This document shows, in pieces, positions 10,800 to 22,500 of a stretch of 64,000 bases of DNA. The DNA lies in contig OX485809.1 in NCBI GenBank assembly GCA_950295325.1, positions 994,001-1,058,000 on the forward strand. Direction: 5' to 3'. Position numbers and translations under genes: made by a program. Below the pieces are notes generated by a model. The model was not told the origin of the DNA, searched no databases, and worked only from the letters and a program-made list of their open reading frames with translations. Each line of letters begins with the position of its first letter. Position 1 is the stretch's first letter. This DNA comes from Polytrichum commune (taxonomy: Eukaryota; Streptophyta; Polytrichopsida; Polytrichales; Polytrichaceae).

Positions 10800-13168
10800 T
10801 CATTCCAAATTGCTACCACATATGTGCCGTTGTTTTGTTCTCTCACTCATGTAGAAGTGTTTCCATACATGGTTTGAGGGTTTAGGTTCCCAGCTTTCCA
10901 ACGAATCCACCCGCTTTTTTTTTACGATGCCTACAACGAATGTTAAACGTTCGCAAATCGCGATGACTACTTCAAGTTGGCACAATATCTACTTAGACAT
11001 ATAACTTATGGTATACATTGGGGTTTTTAGAAGGGGTCATGAACGCACGTGATTCTCAAACATAATGTAGAGTGCATCCCCCAAGTTCCTATAGGCTTCA
11101 TAAAGATATCTTACCAACACCTTACACAAATTAGAACATTCTAGAAAAGCAAATTAATATGGTCCACATTGATATTAAACTAGGGATTTGGTGTGGGCTT
11201 AACTTTAATGTGGCCCACATTAGTGATCATTTGGGGGGGGTGCACTATACTAAATCCGTATGAGTATATGTGAGTGCACAAAAGAGGTATTGATTTGAAC
11301 TTTGTTGTATTATGTATTATTCTTCACAAAATTATAAGTTGTAGTTATGTAAATATATAGAATAATTTAAAAAAATATACAACATCTCTACTAACTTGTA
11401 TGGTAGTGTCATTAGATTTTATAGAATAAGGTTTATTTTATTTTAGTATTGGCTTAAACTGGTACATAAAAAGAACCAACCACAAGTGAACATACGATCT
11501 TACATATCATTTGATGGTAGACTTCAAAACAATAATTGCATTAGCTTTTATGACATGTATTACAAATCAGAGTATGGGAGGATTGAATGGAAACAGATGC
11601 TTAGGGACTTGGAAAAAGCCCCGGACGTGGCCTACCATGACATTCTTAACAAATTTGATTTGATTTGGGGGGTCAAAGGTCTTATTGTGACCCGTAGCAA
11701 TTTAGTCCCTACTTGGAAGGATAGGCCTCAAATGAGCATTATTTCTAGATTTCCACTTAGGCTGCGCTGTTTCGGCTGGGTTGGTTGTATTTTCAATTTG
11801 TGCCAAAAAAAGAATAAGACATGTATTGCAAATATATGGGCCGGTTCACAATATGGCCAAACTTTAAGAGGTTCAACATTTGGACCAATGAAAATGCTGA
11901 AATGCCCAAAGTCCGTCCTCTCGGCCTTCACACTAGAGGCCGAAGTCCAAAGGACGTGGCCTCCAAAAGAGCCTAGGTGGCAACACTTTTAGGAAGTTAT
12001 GGCGCCAAGAGTTCGGCCTCTCGAGCAAAGATTGGGTATAGCAAAATGCTCAACCCAAACTTCCGTCGAGAGGCCGAACTTTTTTTCCATTAAAATAATC
12101 AATCATTGACAAGATCTTGGCCGTTAGATTGGAGGGGTTATTTTGAGCAAGGAATAAAGTGGCATGCTCCTTTGAGTTTGGACTTTGGGATTGGCCTTTG
12201 GAGGCTTCACACTTTGGCCATCCAAGCCGAGAGGCCGTGGGAGTTCATGGCCAAAGGTTTGGACTTTGCGCTTGGCCTTTGGAGGCTTCACACTATGCCC
12301 AACTAAGGCTACCCTTACTATATTTTCTTGGCTATTTTCAGTTCATTTCTTTGGACTATCAACAAAGTTGGGCCACTCAATCGCACGGCCTCTCAACTTG
12401 GACGGCCAAGAATATGTCCAAACTTCCAAAAAAAAGTGATTGTGAATTATATAAATATAAATATAAGCAATTGTGAAGATTCCTTGTGAGAGAATACCAT
12501 TCATAAAATTGCACACCCAATCAAAACTTTATTCAATATCAAGTTTACAAATCACGAGTGAATATGAATCAATGTAACTGGATGTGTAGTTTTTATCATC
12601 CATATTATGGTTGTATTTCATCCGTTAACGTTTATAGAGTCAGATTTACAAAGAAGGGAGTACCATTTTGTTAACTGTTAACACGTTTAACATTTATAGT
12701 GTGCAATATGTGGGGAGTAGAAGAAAGATAACATTTAGAGATGTTTTGGATCACGTGTACAACCGATATAACTATTGCAATATTGTGCTCAACTTTAGTT
12801 AACTAGATATAACTATAGTTTACTACATTTTATGGCATACCAAAATTAGAATAAATATAGGTAACTGCATTTTTTCAAAACATATCACAAACAACTATAG
12901 TTAACTTGAACTTAGCACATGGATGTGATAACAACGATGTGAAAGAAGGATGTGGCCTCACGAGAGGCGAGAACCTTGGTTAGCCTCCCATAGACTTCTT
13001 CTCGATTATGGAGCAAAGGCCTCATGGAGTAGTATGAGCATTGCACTAAGATCCATAAACCTCATACAATATACAAGTTTTGTATGAAAAAATGATGGCT
13101 TTATTTACATCTCCAACGGTTACAAAATTGGTATGATTCAAAATTGTTGCAAAAAAAACAAAAAAAAT
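10800..13168. other. Repeat-rich stretch without a clear gene; hairpin element 11.9-12.3 kb
   Basis: No convincing gene. A 15-bp perfect inverted repeat (AGTTCGGCCTCTCGA at 12010-12024 with its complement at 12066-12080) sits in a region full of GAGGCCGA/GCCTCTCGG motifs. The phrase TTGGCCTTTGGAGGCTTCAC occurs twice, at about 12191 and 12272. This looks like a non-autonomous foldback element. The rest (12480-13160) is AT-rich. A 168-aa open frame at 11486-11992 has no recognisable motif and I do not call it a gene. Confidence 0.5.
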
Positions 13169-15084
13169 CTATTTTGCAGTGTCACGGAAGCACATTGTCG
13201 GGTTAACCATGTTGTATGGAGGGGACTTCAAAATGTTCACTACGTGTGTGATGGTTGACCTTTCCGCTGGATTGGTCTTCGTCAATGAATCCAATGCTAA
13301 CTCAAACTGCATATTCAAGCCATTTGGATCACTGTTTAGCTGAAACAAGGGGGAAGTCGCATCCCTGGCATAAATCTTCTTTGCCAAAGCACCCACTGAG
13401 AAGGACTCCGATAGAAACGTGTGCCTATGTTTCCGAGCCATCCTCACCGGAGAGGTGGATGTTCCACGCTGCCCTCGTACATGGAATAATTCTGGACCAG
13501 CACAGTTGTATTTTGCTTTGTGCTTGTTCATCTCATCCACTGAATCTTTTCCATAGTTGGAGGGTGCGTCTTCACCTCCCCAGGATGCCATGCCCCAATC
13601 ACACACACCAATGTAAACCGTGTTCTCACGGTCTTGTGGGAAATGCAGCATGACATTGTTGGGATTAAGGTCATTGTGCAACACGTCATGCTTGTGCACT
13701 ACATCCACAATGCACATTAGAGCCCATGCCAAATAAGCTCGATGCCTTCGATATACAACCAACCGTTTCCGTGCTTCAAAGTCTGCCCCAGGCATGTGAA
13801 GGATTGTGCGCTCGTGGGTTTCCGGAACGCTGAAGTCATAGATCCTCATGTTTTTCAAGGAGCCTCCATTCCACCACATCGAATAGGATTCGTATGTTTT
13901 CATATTGAGGTATTGTAGCTTGATTACCCCAGGATGATCTACTGGACACGCCAATGCTTCAACTGAACGTTCCTTTCGATTCTCCAAACTATTCGTGGCC
14001 TTCATGGTCTTCCCAGCCCACTCTATCCAGCTAGGGATGAATGATGCTCCATGAATTGCGACTCTCCGCACCACTCCGAAGGTCCTTTGGAAGATTTCCT
14101 TATCCAAGGCTTGATCTCCGCATTCCTAGGCAACCATATGACACCCTGCCGGCCCTGAGTGGCAATGTTGTCTGCCATCTGCCTGTCAATAAAAATGGGA
14201 AGGTTGCGGGCGGATGTTCCTTTTGCTGCTATTACGCCTCTTTTCCAATTCTCTAGCTTCATGTACAGCTCGAACTTCCTGCCACTACTACTTCCCTCGC
14301 TAGGATGCACAACATCATATGCCATTGTTGGATTGTAGATTGCTTCCACGGCTTGTTGTTCAATCCAGGTGCCCCAATCGCTCATGCCCCTAGCATCTTC
14401 AAACTCCGCTCCAGCCGTGGCTTCCGTGAGAATAAGAATCAAATCGTTCCTCACCAAATCCAACCCCTTTGTACCATCATTGAGGTATTTTTTTTCCAAA
14501 TAAACCATGTTGTTATTTCTAAACCACTCCAACAGCACGACCCTACAATGGTTTCGAGCCTCATCGATCCGCGGGTCGCGTTTGCCTCTATTTTTCCTTT
14601 TCCTCGATTGCGAACCTGAAACCCCGGACCCCTCCTCCGTCCCTTCCGAAATTGCTGGGCGTTTTTGTCCCCGTCTTTCACCATGCTCTGAACCCTGAGG
14701 TACATCACGTGCAGGGCTCTCCGGTCTTGATGTCCGCCGTGTCGGAGATCGTGGTGGCACGGACTCTCCATGAGTGGCTGCATTTATATCGATGGAACTG
14801 CCTGAGTTTGGTCCCCTTCCTGTTCTCCCTCTATGTCCACTGTTTCCCCGACTCCCACGTGTTCCACGGCTTCCACGTGTTTGGTTGCCTCCTGAATGGC
14901 CAACTGCAAAGAACTCTTCGTCAAACCGAAAAGGATCTGGACGTGGGGGACGTGCTGCAGTGCTTCCACTTCCAGCCTCGCTTCCCGTACCCTCTCCAGT
15001 ATGCGCAAGTGGAGTGCTTTGGAGCCAAGCACGGTGCAGCCTCGTATCCTCGTCTTGGTAAGGAGCAATGTCCTCCCCCTCCAT
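13169..15084 (-). pseudogene. Protein-kinase-like gene broken by a frameshift
   Basis: The N-terminal frame starts at ATG 15084. Its first ~200 residues are disordered, rich in Gly, Arg, Ser and Pro, with a basic segment KRKNRGKRD, followed by a helical domain. Near 14115 the frame shifts by one base: the first frame reads PRNAEIKPWIRK and ends at 14023. The second frame carries the kinase part: GKTMK as the likely VAIK lysine, HNDLNPNN as the catalytic loop (HxDLxxxN) and CDWG as the metal-binding DFG equivalent. A clear glycine-rich loop is not visible. With catalytic Asp and Asn present the ancestor was probably active. No intron is needed to explain the rest of the gene. An unrecognised short intron or a sequencing error at the shift is the alternative. 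Confidence 0.65.
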
Positions 15085-15309
15085 CGTGAAAAAAACCGCG
15101 TGAGTGAGTGAATGTAAAAAGGAGTGAGTGAATGTAGAAATGAGTGCGTGAATCTGGAAAAAAAATTGCGAGGGTTCCCCCACAATTTGCCCTGCCCTCC
15201 CAAACCCCCTGAGACCCGCGCGGTGCCGCTGTCCTTGGGACGGCAACAAGGTCTCGGGTCCCTTTGTGGTGGGAGGAGAGGAAAGTGAGGGGAACTAAAA
15301 CCCCACGGC

Positions 15310-15317
15310 TTTATATA
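15310..15317 (-). promoter_or_regulatory. TATA box of the kinase-like gene
   Basis: TATATAAA on the minus strand lies about 226 bases upstream of the ATG at 15084, in a promoter-like context between the GC-rich array and the gene. The leader between TATA box and ATG contains CACTCACT-type short repeats. Confidence 0.5.
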
Positions 15318-15374
15318 GGCAAAGGGGAGCACAATCATTATGGGATCCCGGTCGGATTTGACATGGGGCACGAA

Positions 15375-16365
15375 AAGGACGTATGGGGAACGCGGGGGCG
15401 GACGGAGGGAACGAGGGGGCGGACGTAGGGGAACTCGGGCGGACGGAAGGGAACGGAACGCGGACGGGAGGGAACGTACGGGAACATGGGGCGGACGGGA
15501 GGGAAACGTGGGGCGGACTGGAGGGGAACGCAGGCGGACGGGAGGGGAACGTAGCGCGGACGGGAGGGAACATGGGGCGGACGGGAGGGAACGTGGGCGG
15601 ACGGGAGGGGAACGTAGTGCGGACGGGAGGGGAACGTGGGGCGGACGGGAGGGAACGTGGGGCGGACGGGAGGGAACGTGGGGCAGACGGGAGGGAACGT
15701 GGGCGGACGGGAAGGGAACGTGGGCGGACGGGAAGGGAACGCGGGGCGGACGGGAAGGGAACGCGGGGCGGACGGGAAGGGAACGGGTGCGGACTGGGGG
15801 GGAACAGGCGCGGACGGGAGGGAACGGGTGCGGACTGGGGGGAACGCGGTAGGGAACGGGTGCGGACGTTAGGAAACGTGTGGGAACGTGAACGCACGGC
15901 GGGGGAACGTGGCGCGGACGTGAGGGAACTTGGGGCGGACGGAGCCCTCCGCGTTCCCCCCGTCCGCCCCCGCGTTCCCCCGTCCGCTCCAGCGTTCTCC
16001 CCCCCGTTCCCAACCCCCTTCCGCCCCACCCCCGTCCGCTCAACCCCCACCCCCGTCCGCTCCACCCCCTCCACCGTCCGCTCCACCCCCTCCCCCGTCC
16101 GCTCCACCCCCGTCCGTCCGCCCCACCCCCGTCCGCTCCACCCCCCTCCCCCGTCCGCTCCACCCCCCTCCGTCCGCCCCACCCCCGTCCGCTCCACCCC
16201 CCTCCCCCGTCCGCTCCACCCCCCGTCCGTCCGCACCACCCCCCTCCCCCGTCCGCACCACCCCCCTCCCCCGTCCGCTCCACCCCCCGTCCGTCCGCAC
16301 CACCCCCCGTCCGTCCGCTCCACCCCCCTCTCCCGTCCGCCCCACCGTCCGCCCCACACCCTCCT
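15375..16365. repeat. GC-rich array with a switch of orientation in the middle
   Basis: This array is made of the same GTCCGC/GTTCCC modules as the one at 7866-9190. From about 15375 to 15945 the plus strand is G-rich (GGGAACG and GCGGACG). From about 15950 to 16365 it is C-rich (CGTTCCCC, CGTCCGCTCCACCCC). The array is therefore a large imperfect palindrome. The G-rich half is inverted relative to the array 6 kb to the left. Confidence 0.85.
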
Positions 16366-16554
16366 TAGTCATATTTTTCTACTTTGATTTTAACAGAACC
16401 CTAAACACAATGGCAAAATGGTTTACTTGGCAAGGGAAATATGCACATCCACGTCGGCGTTTTCTGCCACATAGGACGCCACCTTGGCAAGAAGGTAAGT
16501 ATTTTACCCACCCTAGTCCATTCCCCCTATGTTGACCCTACGTGGACCCTATTG

Positions 16555-16582
16555 TGTCGTGACGGAGGGGTCCGTCACGACA
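16555..16582. repeat. Perfect 12-bp hairpin
   Basis: TGTCGTGACGGA and its exact complement are separated by GGGG. The next ~40 bases repeat related CACGAC/GTCATGACG motifs. It lies between the GC-rich array and the ParB-methyltransferase-like gene. Confidence 0.6.
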
Positions 16583-16771
16583 CGACCTGACATGACGGCA
16601 CGACACCGTCATGACGTCGCGATAGACAACCCTGGCTGTGTCTAGAATAATTTTTGTCATTCTTCCCTGTGTTTGTGGTATTCTGTTGTTATTGTTGTTG
16701 CTATTGCTAATGTGTTGCTACTTGTTTTGAAATATTTATGAAATTTATTTCATTTGTTTTATGACCAATCA

Positions 16772-19700
16772 ATGGATTTGGAAAGAACAACTCCTATTTC
16801 TACTGATGATGAATCCACAATGCATTCAATTCATAATCGTCCATCTCAACCAGTTCATCATCATCAGGACATATCGTCAAATCTTCATAATAAGAAAAAG
16901 AAAAAAATAAATGAATCCCTCGATGATTTTGACTCGGATGAAGATAATGATGGTGACAATAAAACTTATCAAGAGAAAGTGTGGGAGCTTACGAACAAAC
17001 GAAAGGTCAATTCCACTTCCACAATTTCTTCAATCCGTGCTGGACCTAATGCTCGCTTGCGTGTACCCTTATGTCGCATGGTTCCTATGCCGATTGTGCG
17101 TCCTGCTTTGAAGGGTGATATTACTAAATTGGAGGCTGATTTTTTCAATGGTTATCGTGATGGTGACCGTGTGTTTTATATATCGGCCACCGATTCTAAG
17201 GGAAACTTTCAATTCGTGGATGATGAGGTTCGCGCATCTTGGAGCCCAAATTGGGCTCAAGCCAATGCCCTGTTAAAATTTCAATTGGATACAGATTTGT
17301 CATTGACGTCATACAAGAACAAGATGTTTTTTATATGGGATAGAAATCACAGATTTCTTGCTTGAAAAAATTCTATTGACCGCATATGTACCGAAGATTA
17401 TGAACGTCATGTCTTTGTGGATTCTATCATTTTGGCGCCCGAGTCTGACGACATTCCAAGTTTGTTGACTGCTATGCATGACATCAACAAGTAATGTTCT
17501 TACCTATTTTTTTACACTTATTTCTAGTTTATATTTTGTTTTCCAAATTATATCATCATGAATCTAATAAATTTAATGTTTCTTTTAGATCAACCGAAAA
17601 TTCTCACGTATCCACCAATTTGGTGCATACTTTATATCGGATGCAAAGTATTGGCACCATGCCTTTGACTTCCTTCAGAAAGCAACTGGATCCAAAGAGT
17701 TATAAACGATGTGAGGAGAAGTCCGTCGAAACTTGGTATTCTTTGACACGACCAATTTTTTTGGATTACATGTACAATGTAAGTTCTTCTACCATTGCTA
17801 ATATGTGCCTTATGTTTATTCACCTTCATTTTACATTACATCTATATGAACTTATAAATATTGACTTTTGTTTGATTTTTCAGCAAGAACTTGCTGAGGC
17901 TAGCGATATTGCTCTCAACCAGTACAACGAAACTCATCATCTTGAACGGACATCAGACGGAGTTTCAAAAGCAATGTCCGCAGCTGTCAACAAGAAACGT
18001 GCAATGTTATCTTCTAGTATTACGAAACAACTAGCGATTGCCGATATCAACATTACCTCTGCTTTCCTGGAAGAAGTTAAGCACCATTGGGGTTCATTTT
18101 CGGTACCTGAAATGCTACAAGAGAAACTTCATCATGTTGCTGTCAGTAATGTGGATGCAGAAGTCAAAGTTGGATGGCTCAAGCTTTGGAATGACAATAG
18201 ATTTGACAAAGATGCATTGCATTTCCCGAAATCGCCCCTCTCTAATTCTGCACTTGATGATTGGTTATCAAAGTCTACATATTGGGCACAGTTGGAAAAA
18301 AAGGCTATCGAAGAGCTTCAAAGTATTCTTTCATCTCCTCTTCAGTTGCCTGCAGATGTGCCTACTCTCTCCGAGTATATCCAAACCTGGAAGTTTGCAA
18401 CTTTCAATTCAATATTCTATTGTGAATTCCAAAGCGGAAAAGTTAAAAAACACAACGGTTGGGATAAACAACCTAATATTGATCTTACTATGAAACGTGT
18501 ATTATACAGGTACAACCTAATCTTATTATTTTTTTGATTTTTTTTATTCCATTTGTCAAATTGTCATGGAATATTTGACTTACAATATTTTTGTGTGTAG
18601 GTATTTTCGATATGTTTTGATTTCACATAAATGCGTTATAGGGGAACCTCGTTTTTTCCCAAATTGGCGTGACACTGGTGCAGGAGATTCATGCATGTTC
18701 ACTACTGAGATTTGTTTGGATTGGTCGCTCCCACACTATGAGGATTGTGGTTGGTATCTTGATTGTCCTAAGGATGCATGTCCGTGAAGTGAAAAGATAA
18801 TCCGTCAGATAAATGATGCTAAAAATGTGGATCCTCGTGATACTGCAATTTTGCAAGCACAAATTGTGCAGCTTAAACTTAGAGAGCCAAAACCAAAAGA
18901 GACAAAACGTCGTAAGAGGAAACATATTCCTGAAACCAAAATACAAGATCAATCGGAAATTTCACAATATGAAGAATTGCTTGTTTTTTCCAATGATTTG
19001 GATAAGAATCCACTTTGAGGCGAAAGTTCAAAGTCTAGGTGCGATGTATTGGAATTCCATTACTCGAGCACCTATGACGCTATTCATCGTGCGCCAACGA
19101 ATGTTTTGAGAAAAGAGTTATTCATACTGAAGAACTTTCTCACGCTCTCTTTTGCTCGATCTACTGCTATCAAGAACAAGTCTGAAGGGGTTGAAGTAGG
19201 CCCTCCTGAGTGGATCCAATGGCGGACATTTCTTGAAAATGTAAGTATTATTGTTTTGGTATTTTCTGTAATGTTTTTACTTTCATTTGGATTTTATTTT
19301 GTGTCTTATATTGTGATATGTTGTGGTATTTCAATTCAAAGACAATCGCGAATTTCATGTCATAGGAAGTCCGACTCCATTTGCCGTTGACTTGGTTTTT
19401 CTGCAATTTCCCGACGGTCTTGACTTCAACCTCTCCAATAGACCTGCTGAAATTCCTCTTTGGAATAAATATGACAAGAACTTGATGGTTGCAACAATGT
19501 CCTTGTGCAAGTCCATCTTGTCTGATGATGGCGTCCTCATGGTATTTTCTGCTATCAATATGCAAACCAAGAAGGTTTTGAATTCAACCTTACACAACGG
19601 CAACATGAAAGTTCTTAGGACTTTTATTTGCCTCAATTCGTACATGGTGTTCAAGGATCCGGAGTCTCCAACCTACACCGTAAGTATAACATATCACAAT

Positions 19701-20599
19701 TGTTTCTATTTAATTATTTTGGTGTTATTTGCATTGTATATAGTTTTAACACAATTTATATTTTTTTGTAGACTCCGGCATTTATGGCTCATGTCTTGGT
19801 AAGGGATTTTATTACCACAAAATCCACGAGACAACCAAACTCCACTTTTTTTGGCACTGGATTGAAAAGCAAAAACTTGCTTTTCAATTTTGTGGATGAA
19901 AAAAACATGCTTCTTCAAAAATCGGGAAGACCTTGGAGGGGGCCATATCAAAAATCGCCGCGTTTTTTTCAAGATCTTATTGAATTGTTTACACCATCGA
20001 ATGGACGCGTTGTTGATTTGACATGTTCCACTGGAGCTTCTATCCTAGCAACACGCGCATGTGGCAGACATCTTCTTGCATTTGAGGGTGATAATGACAT
20101 GTTTGAGCACATATTGAAACCGCTTTTGGAAAACGTTTTGAAAGAGGGGTCATCTAAGGAGAATATACAAGATCTCACAAAAGAAGATGATAACCTCTCA
20201 GATGAGGAGATGCTTGAATTTGAGTGTGAGTAAGTTTTAATACAATAAATTTTTATTCAATTCATTCGTTTCATTCGTTTCATTCAATTCATTGGTTCAT
20301 TTTGATTTCTTCACATTATTTACATGTTTCATCGATTTGATTTTAGGAATACGATTGAAAAGAGGACATGTCTCCCGTTTTGGGCACATAGATAATTCCT
20401 ACGAAGTCCAAGCCATAGCCCGCGTCTCCCATCATATGCCGAGAATGTTGTAATTGCAATGTTGAATCTCGAAGATTCGGATCCAAATAAAGAATCTTGC
20501 TATAGTTCCAAAATCAATTCGCAATGCAAAGGTGCTCGAATATATATAGATGACGAGGCAAAAGATAGTTTCATGTCTAGTGCTACTACTGATGAATAA
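16772..20599 (+). pseudogene. ParB-like / DNA N4/N6-methyltransferase-like fusion gene, copy 1 (broken)
   Basis: Seven exons: 16772-17490, 17589-17778, 17884-18509, 18601-19240, ~19325-19679, 19772-20229, 20347-20599. Splice phases agree except at the start of exon 5, where the nearest AG gives the wrong phase. The N-terminus has a Lys run and an acidic run. It is followed by a ParB/Srx-like domain (VPLCRMVPMPIVRP, FFNGYRDGDRVFYI, then MFFIWDRNHRFLA in the place of the ParB GxHR-A motif). A helical middle part follows. Exons 5-6 carry the methyltransferase fold: VDLVFLQFPDG in the DPPY position, ILSDDGVLMVF, then DLIELFTPSNGRVVDLTCST and GRHLLAFEGD matching motif I. In-frame nonsense codons lie at 17363, 18785, 19016 and 20393. 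The first falls where copy 2 has Trp. A 3' transposon end lies 70 bases downstream. The ancestor may have bound and modified DNA; activity is doubtful because motif IV is degenerate. Confidence 0.75.
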
Positions 20600-20667
20600 A
20601 TTTTTGGACTTCATGTTGTTTATCCTTTTCAACCCTCTTATTACTAAACCCTAAAATCATCATTTTT

Positions 20668-20796
20668 AATGCCACAATTCCACGGTTATAGGATATTGGT
20701 GGCCCTATTACCAAAATTTTCATCTTCCTCACTACTCATAAGTTACCGCTCATCGCTCACCGCTCATTGCTCACCGCTCATAAGATAGCACTCCCC
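20668..20796. repeat. Orphan right end of the 11-kb transposon family
   Basis: It matches the right terminus at 38125-38251: a conserved AATGCCA...CCACGG..ATAGG part, then heptamers written on this strand as YYGCTCA, then GATAGCACTCCCC. It follows copy 1 of the ParB-methyltransferase-like gene just as the right end follows copy 2. No matching left end was found upstream of copy 1, so that element is truncated. Confidence 0.7.
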
Positions 20797-21789
20797 ACAA
20801 CCCGGAGAAACCAACCCAAAGGGCGAGATCCTGATGAACAACTACCAAGTCTCTCTGAGCATTCTAGCCTAAAATACTAGAATTATTGTCCTTGTGACAC
20901 GGTCAAAAATCTAGCGGATAGTGGAAATACATGTCAGATCCGCTACCTCTATCGCGGAAACCTTATCCCGGAAGTCATGACCCATAATAAGGAATCTTAG
21001 AATGGAGTGTATATAGTTGTTATACTATGGATTCGGGACGCTGAGTCTATTGTTGTTACTACTCTAGGGTGGGAGCTTGCCCATACTTTGTATTGTGTTC
21101 CCTACCTCGGTCCACTACCGGGAAAGCCGAAATTTCCGTACTATAATTTCCGTAATATCCCGGATTTCTTAATCCGATATGTGTTATCTTAGTTTCTGGT
21201 GTTTCTTGTGTGTGTGTGTGTGGAATATTCCCTCACTCTGTGTTGTGAACGACCGCAGGTTCTTCGTGGGAACGAACTTGGCGCGGCTGTGACGTTTTAC
21301 GCGTTTATCAGGTTAATTTAATGAATACGTCACCACCGTGCTACGACATGCATGAATTATTGGTACATGTTTCCAGTACAATGTGAAGAATTAAGAATCA
21401 ACCATCTAACTCCACTTTTTGTAGTGACAATGCCCTACACTTGTTGGTTCTTGTGACGGACAGATCATATTGAGAATTTCAAGTGACGTCTTCATTTTCA
21501 ATTTGAGGTTGCGTTATGAAGGGTTGTTTTGAGAGAGGTATATTTTGAAGGGCCAAATCACGTTTGAAGGGCATTGAAGACTTCAATCTTAAACACTGCC
21601 CATGAGCATGAAGAATCTATCTATCTTCTTGAACCAATAAGACTTATGACAAATAATTAGTATGTGTTGTAAATGGACTCTTGAGCAAGGTCTCGAGTAT
21701 GCTCACAGTGTTTGTCAAGAATAAAGGTTGAGCCTGTGCTGACTCATTGTCACCATCACCATCATGCTTGGCATGAGTAAACACATCAA
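20797..21789. other. No gene seen; possible LTR remnant and GT microsatellite
   Basis: The sequence 20880-21310 has features that could belong to an old LTR, but no paired copy is visible. A short GT repeat lies at 21208-21223. Nothing else can be supported. Confidence 0.3.
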
Positions 21790-21792
21790 GGC

Positions 21793-22500
21793 ATGATAAT
21801 GTTGACACTTCAAAAGAAAAGATCACAACTAATATCTTAGGTATAAGGTAGAGGGTACTTAAATACACTCTTTGGTTTATTTAGCCTACATATAGCATCC
21901 ACTTTGTATAAGAGATGGCATGTATGCCTTAGCAAATGCACCCGCATTGTCATCATAATTTTTTCTTCACTATAACTTGAATATAATAAGCACTTCCTTT
22001 CATGATATGTAGTACACTAAATATGATATTGATGATGTTGACACTTCAAAAGAATAGATCACAACTAATAACTTAGGTATAAGGTAGAGGGTATTTAAAT
22101 ACACCCTTTGGTTTATTTAGCCTACATTTAGCATACAATTTGTATAAGAGATGGCATGTATGCCTTAGCAAATGCAACCACATTGTCATCATAATTTTTT
22201 CTTCACTGTAATTTGAATATAATAAGCACTTCCTTTCATGATATGTAGTACACTAAATATGATATTGATGATGTTGACACTTCAAAAGAATGAATCACAA
22301 CTAATAACTTAGGTATAAGGTAGAGGGTACTTAATACACTCTTTGGTTTATTTAGCCTACATATAGCATTCAATTTGTATAAGACATGGCATGTATGCCT
22401 TAGCAAATGCAACCACATTATCATCATAATTTTTTCTTCACTATAATTTGAATATAATAAGCACTTTCTTTCATGACATGTAGTAAACTAAATAAGATAT
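21793..22500. repeat. Three tandem copies of a 236-bp unit
   Basis: The phrase GTTGACACTTCAAAAGAA begins copies at 21801, 22037 and 22273, exactly 236 bp apart. Each copy continues through TTAGGTATAAGGTAGAGGGT, CATGGCATGTATGCC-like sequence and CTTTCATGA. Small open frames in it are incidental. Confidence 0.85.

Noticed and set aside
11486-11992. 168-codon open frame
   Set aside because: No motif, no splice partner, and it runs into a foldback repeat. Amino-acid composition is not convincing.
16626-20804. ACAACCCT at 16626 and ACAACCCG after 20796 as a target duplication around copy 1
   Set aside because: Only seven of eight bases match, and the sequence following 16633 does not resemble the transposon's left end.
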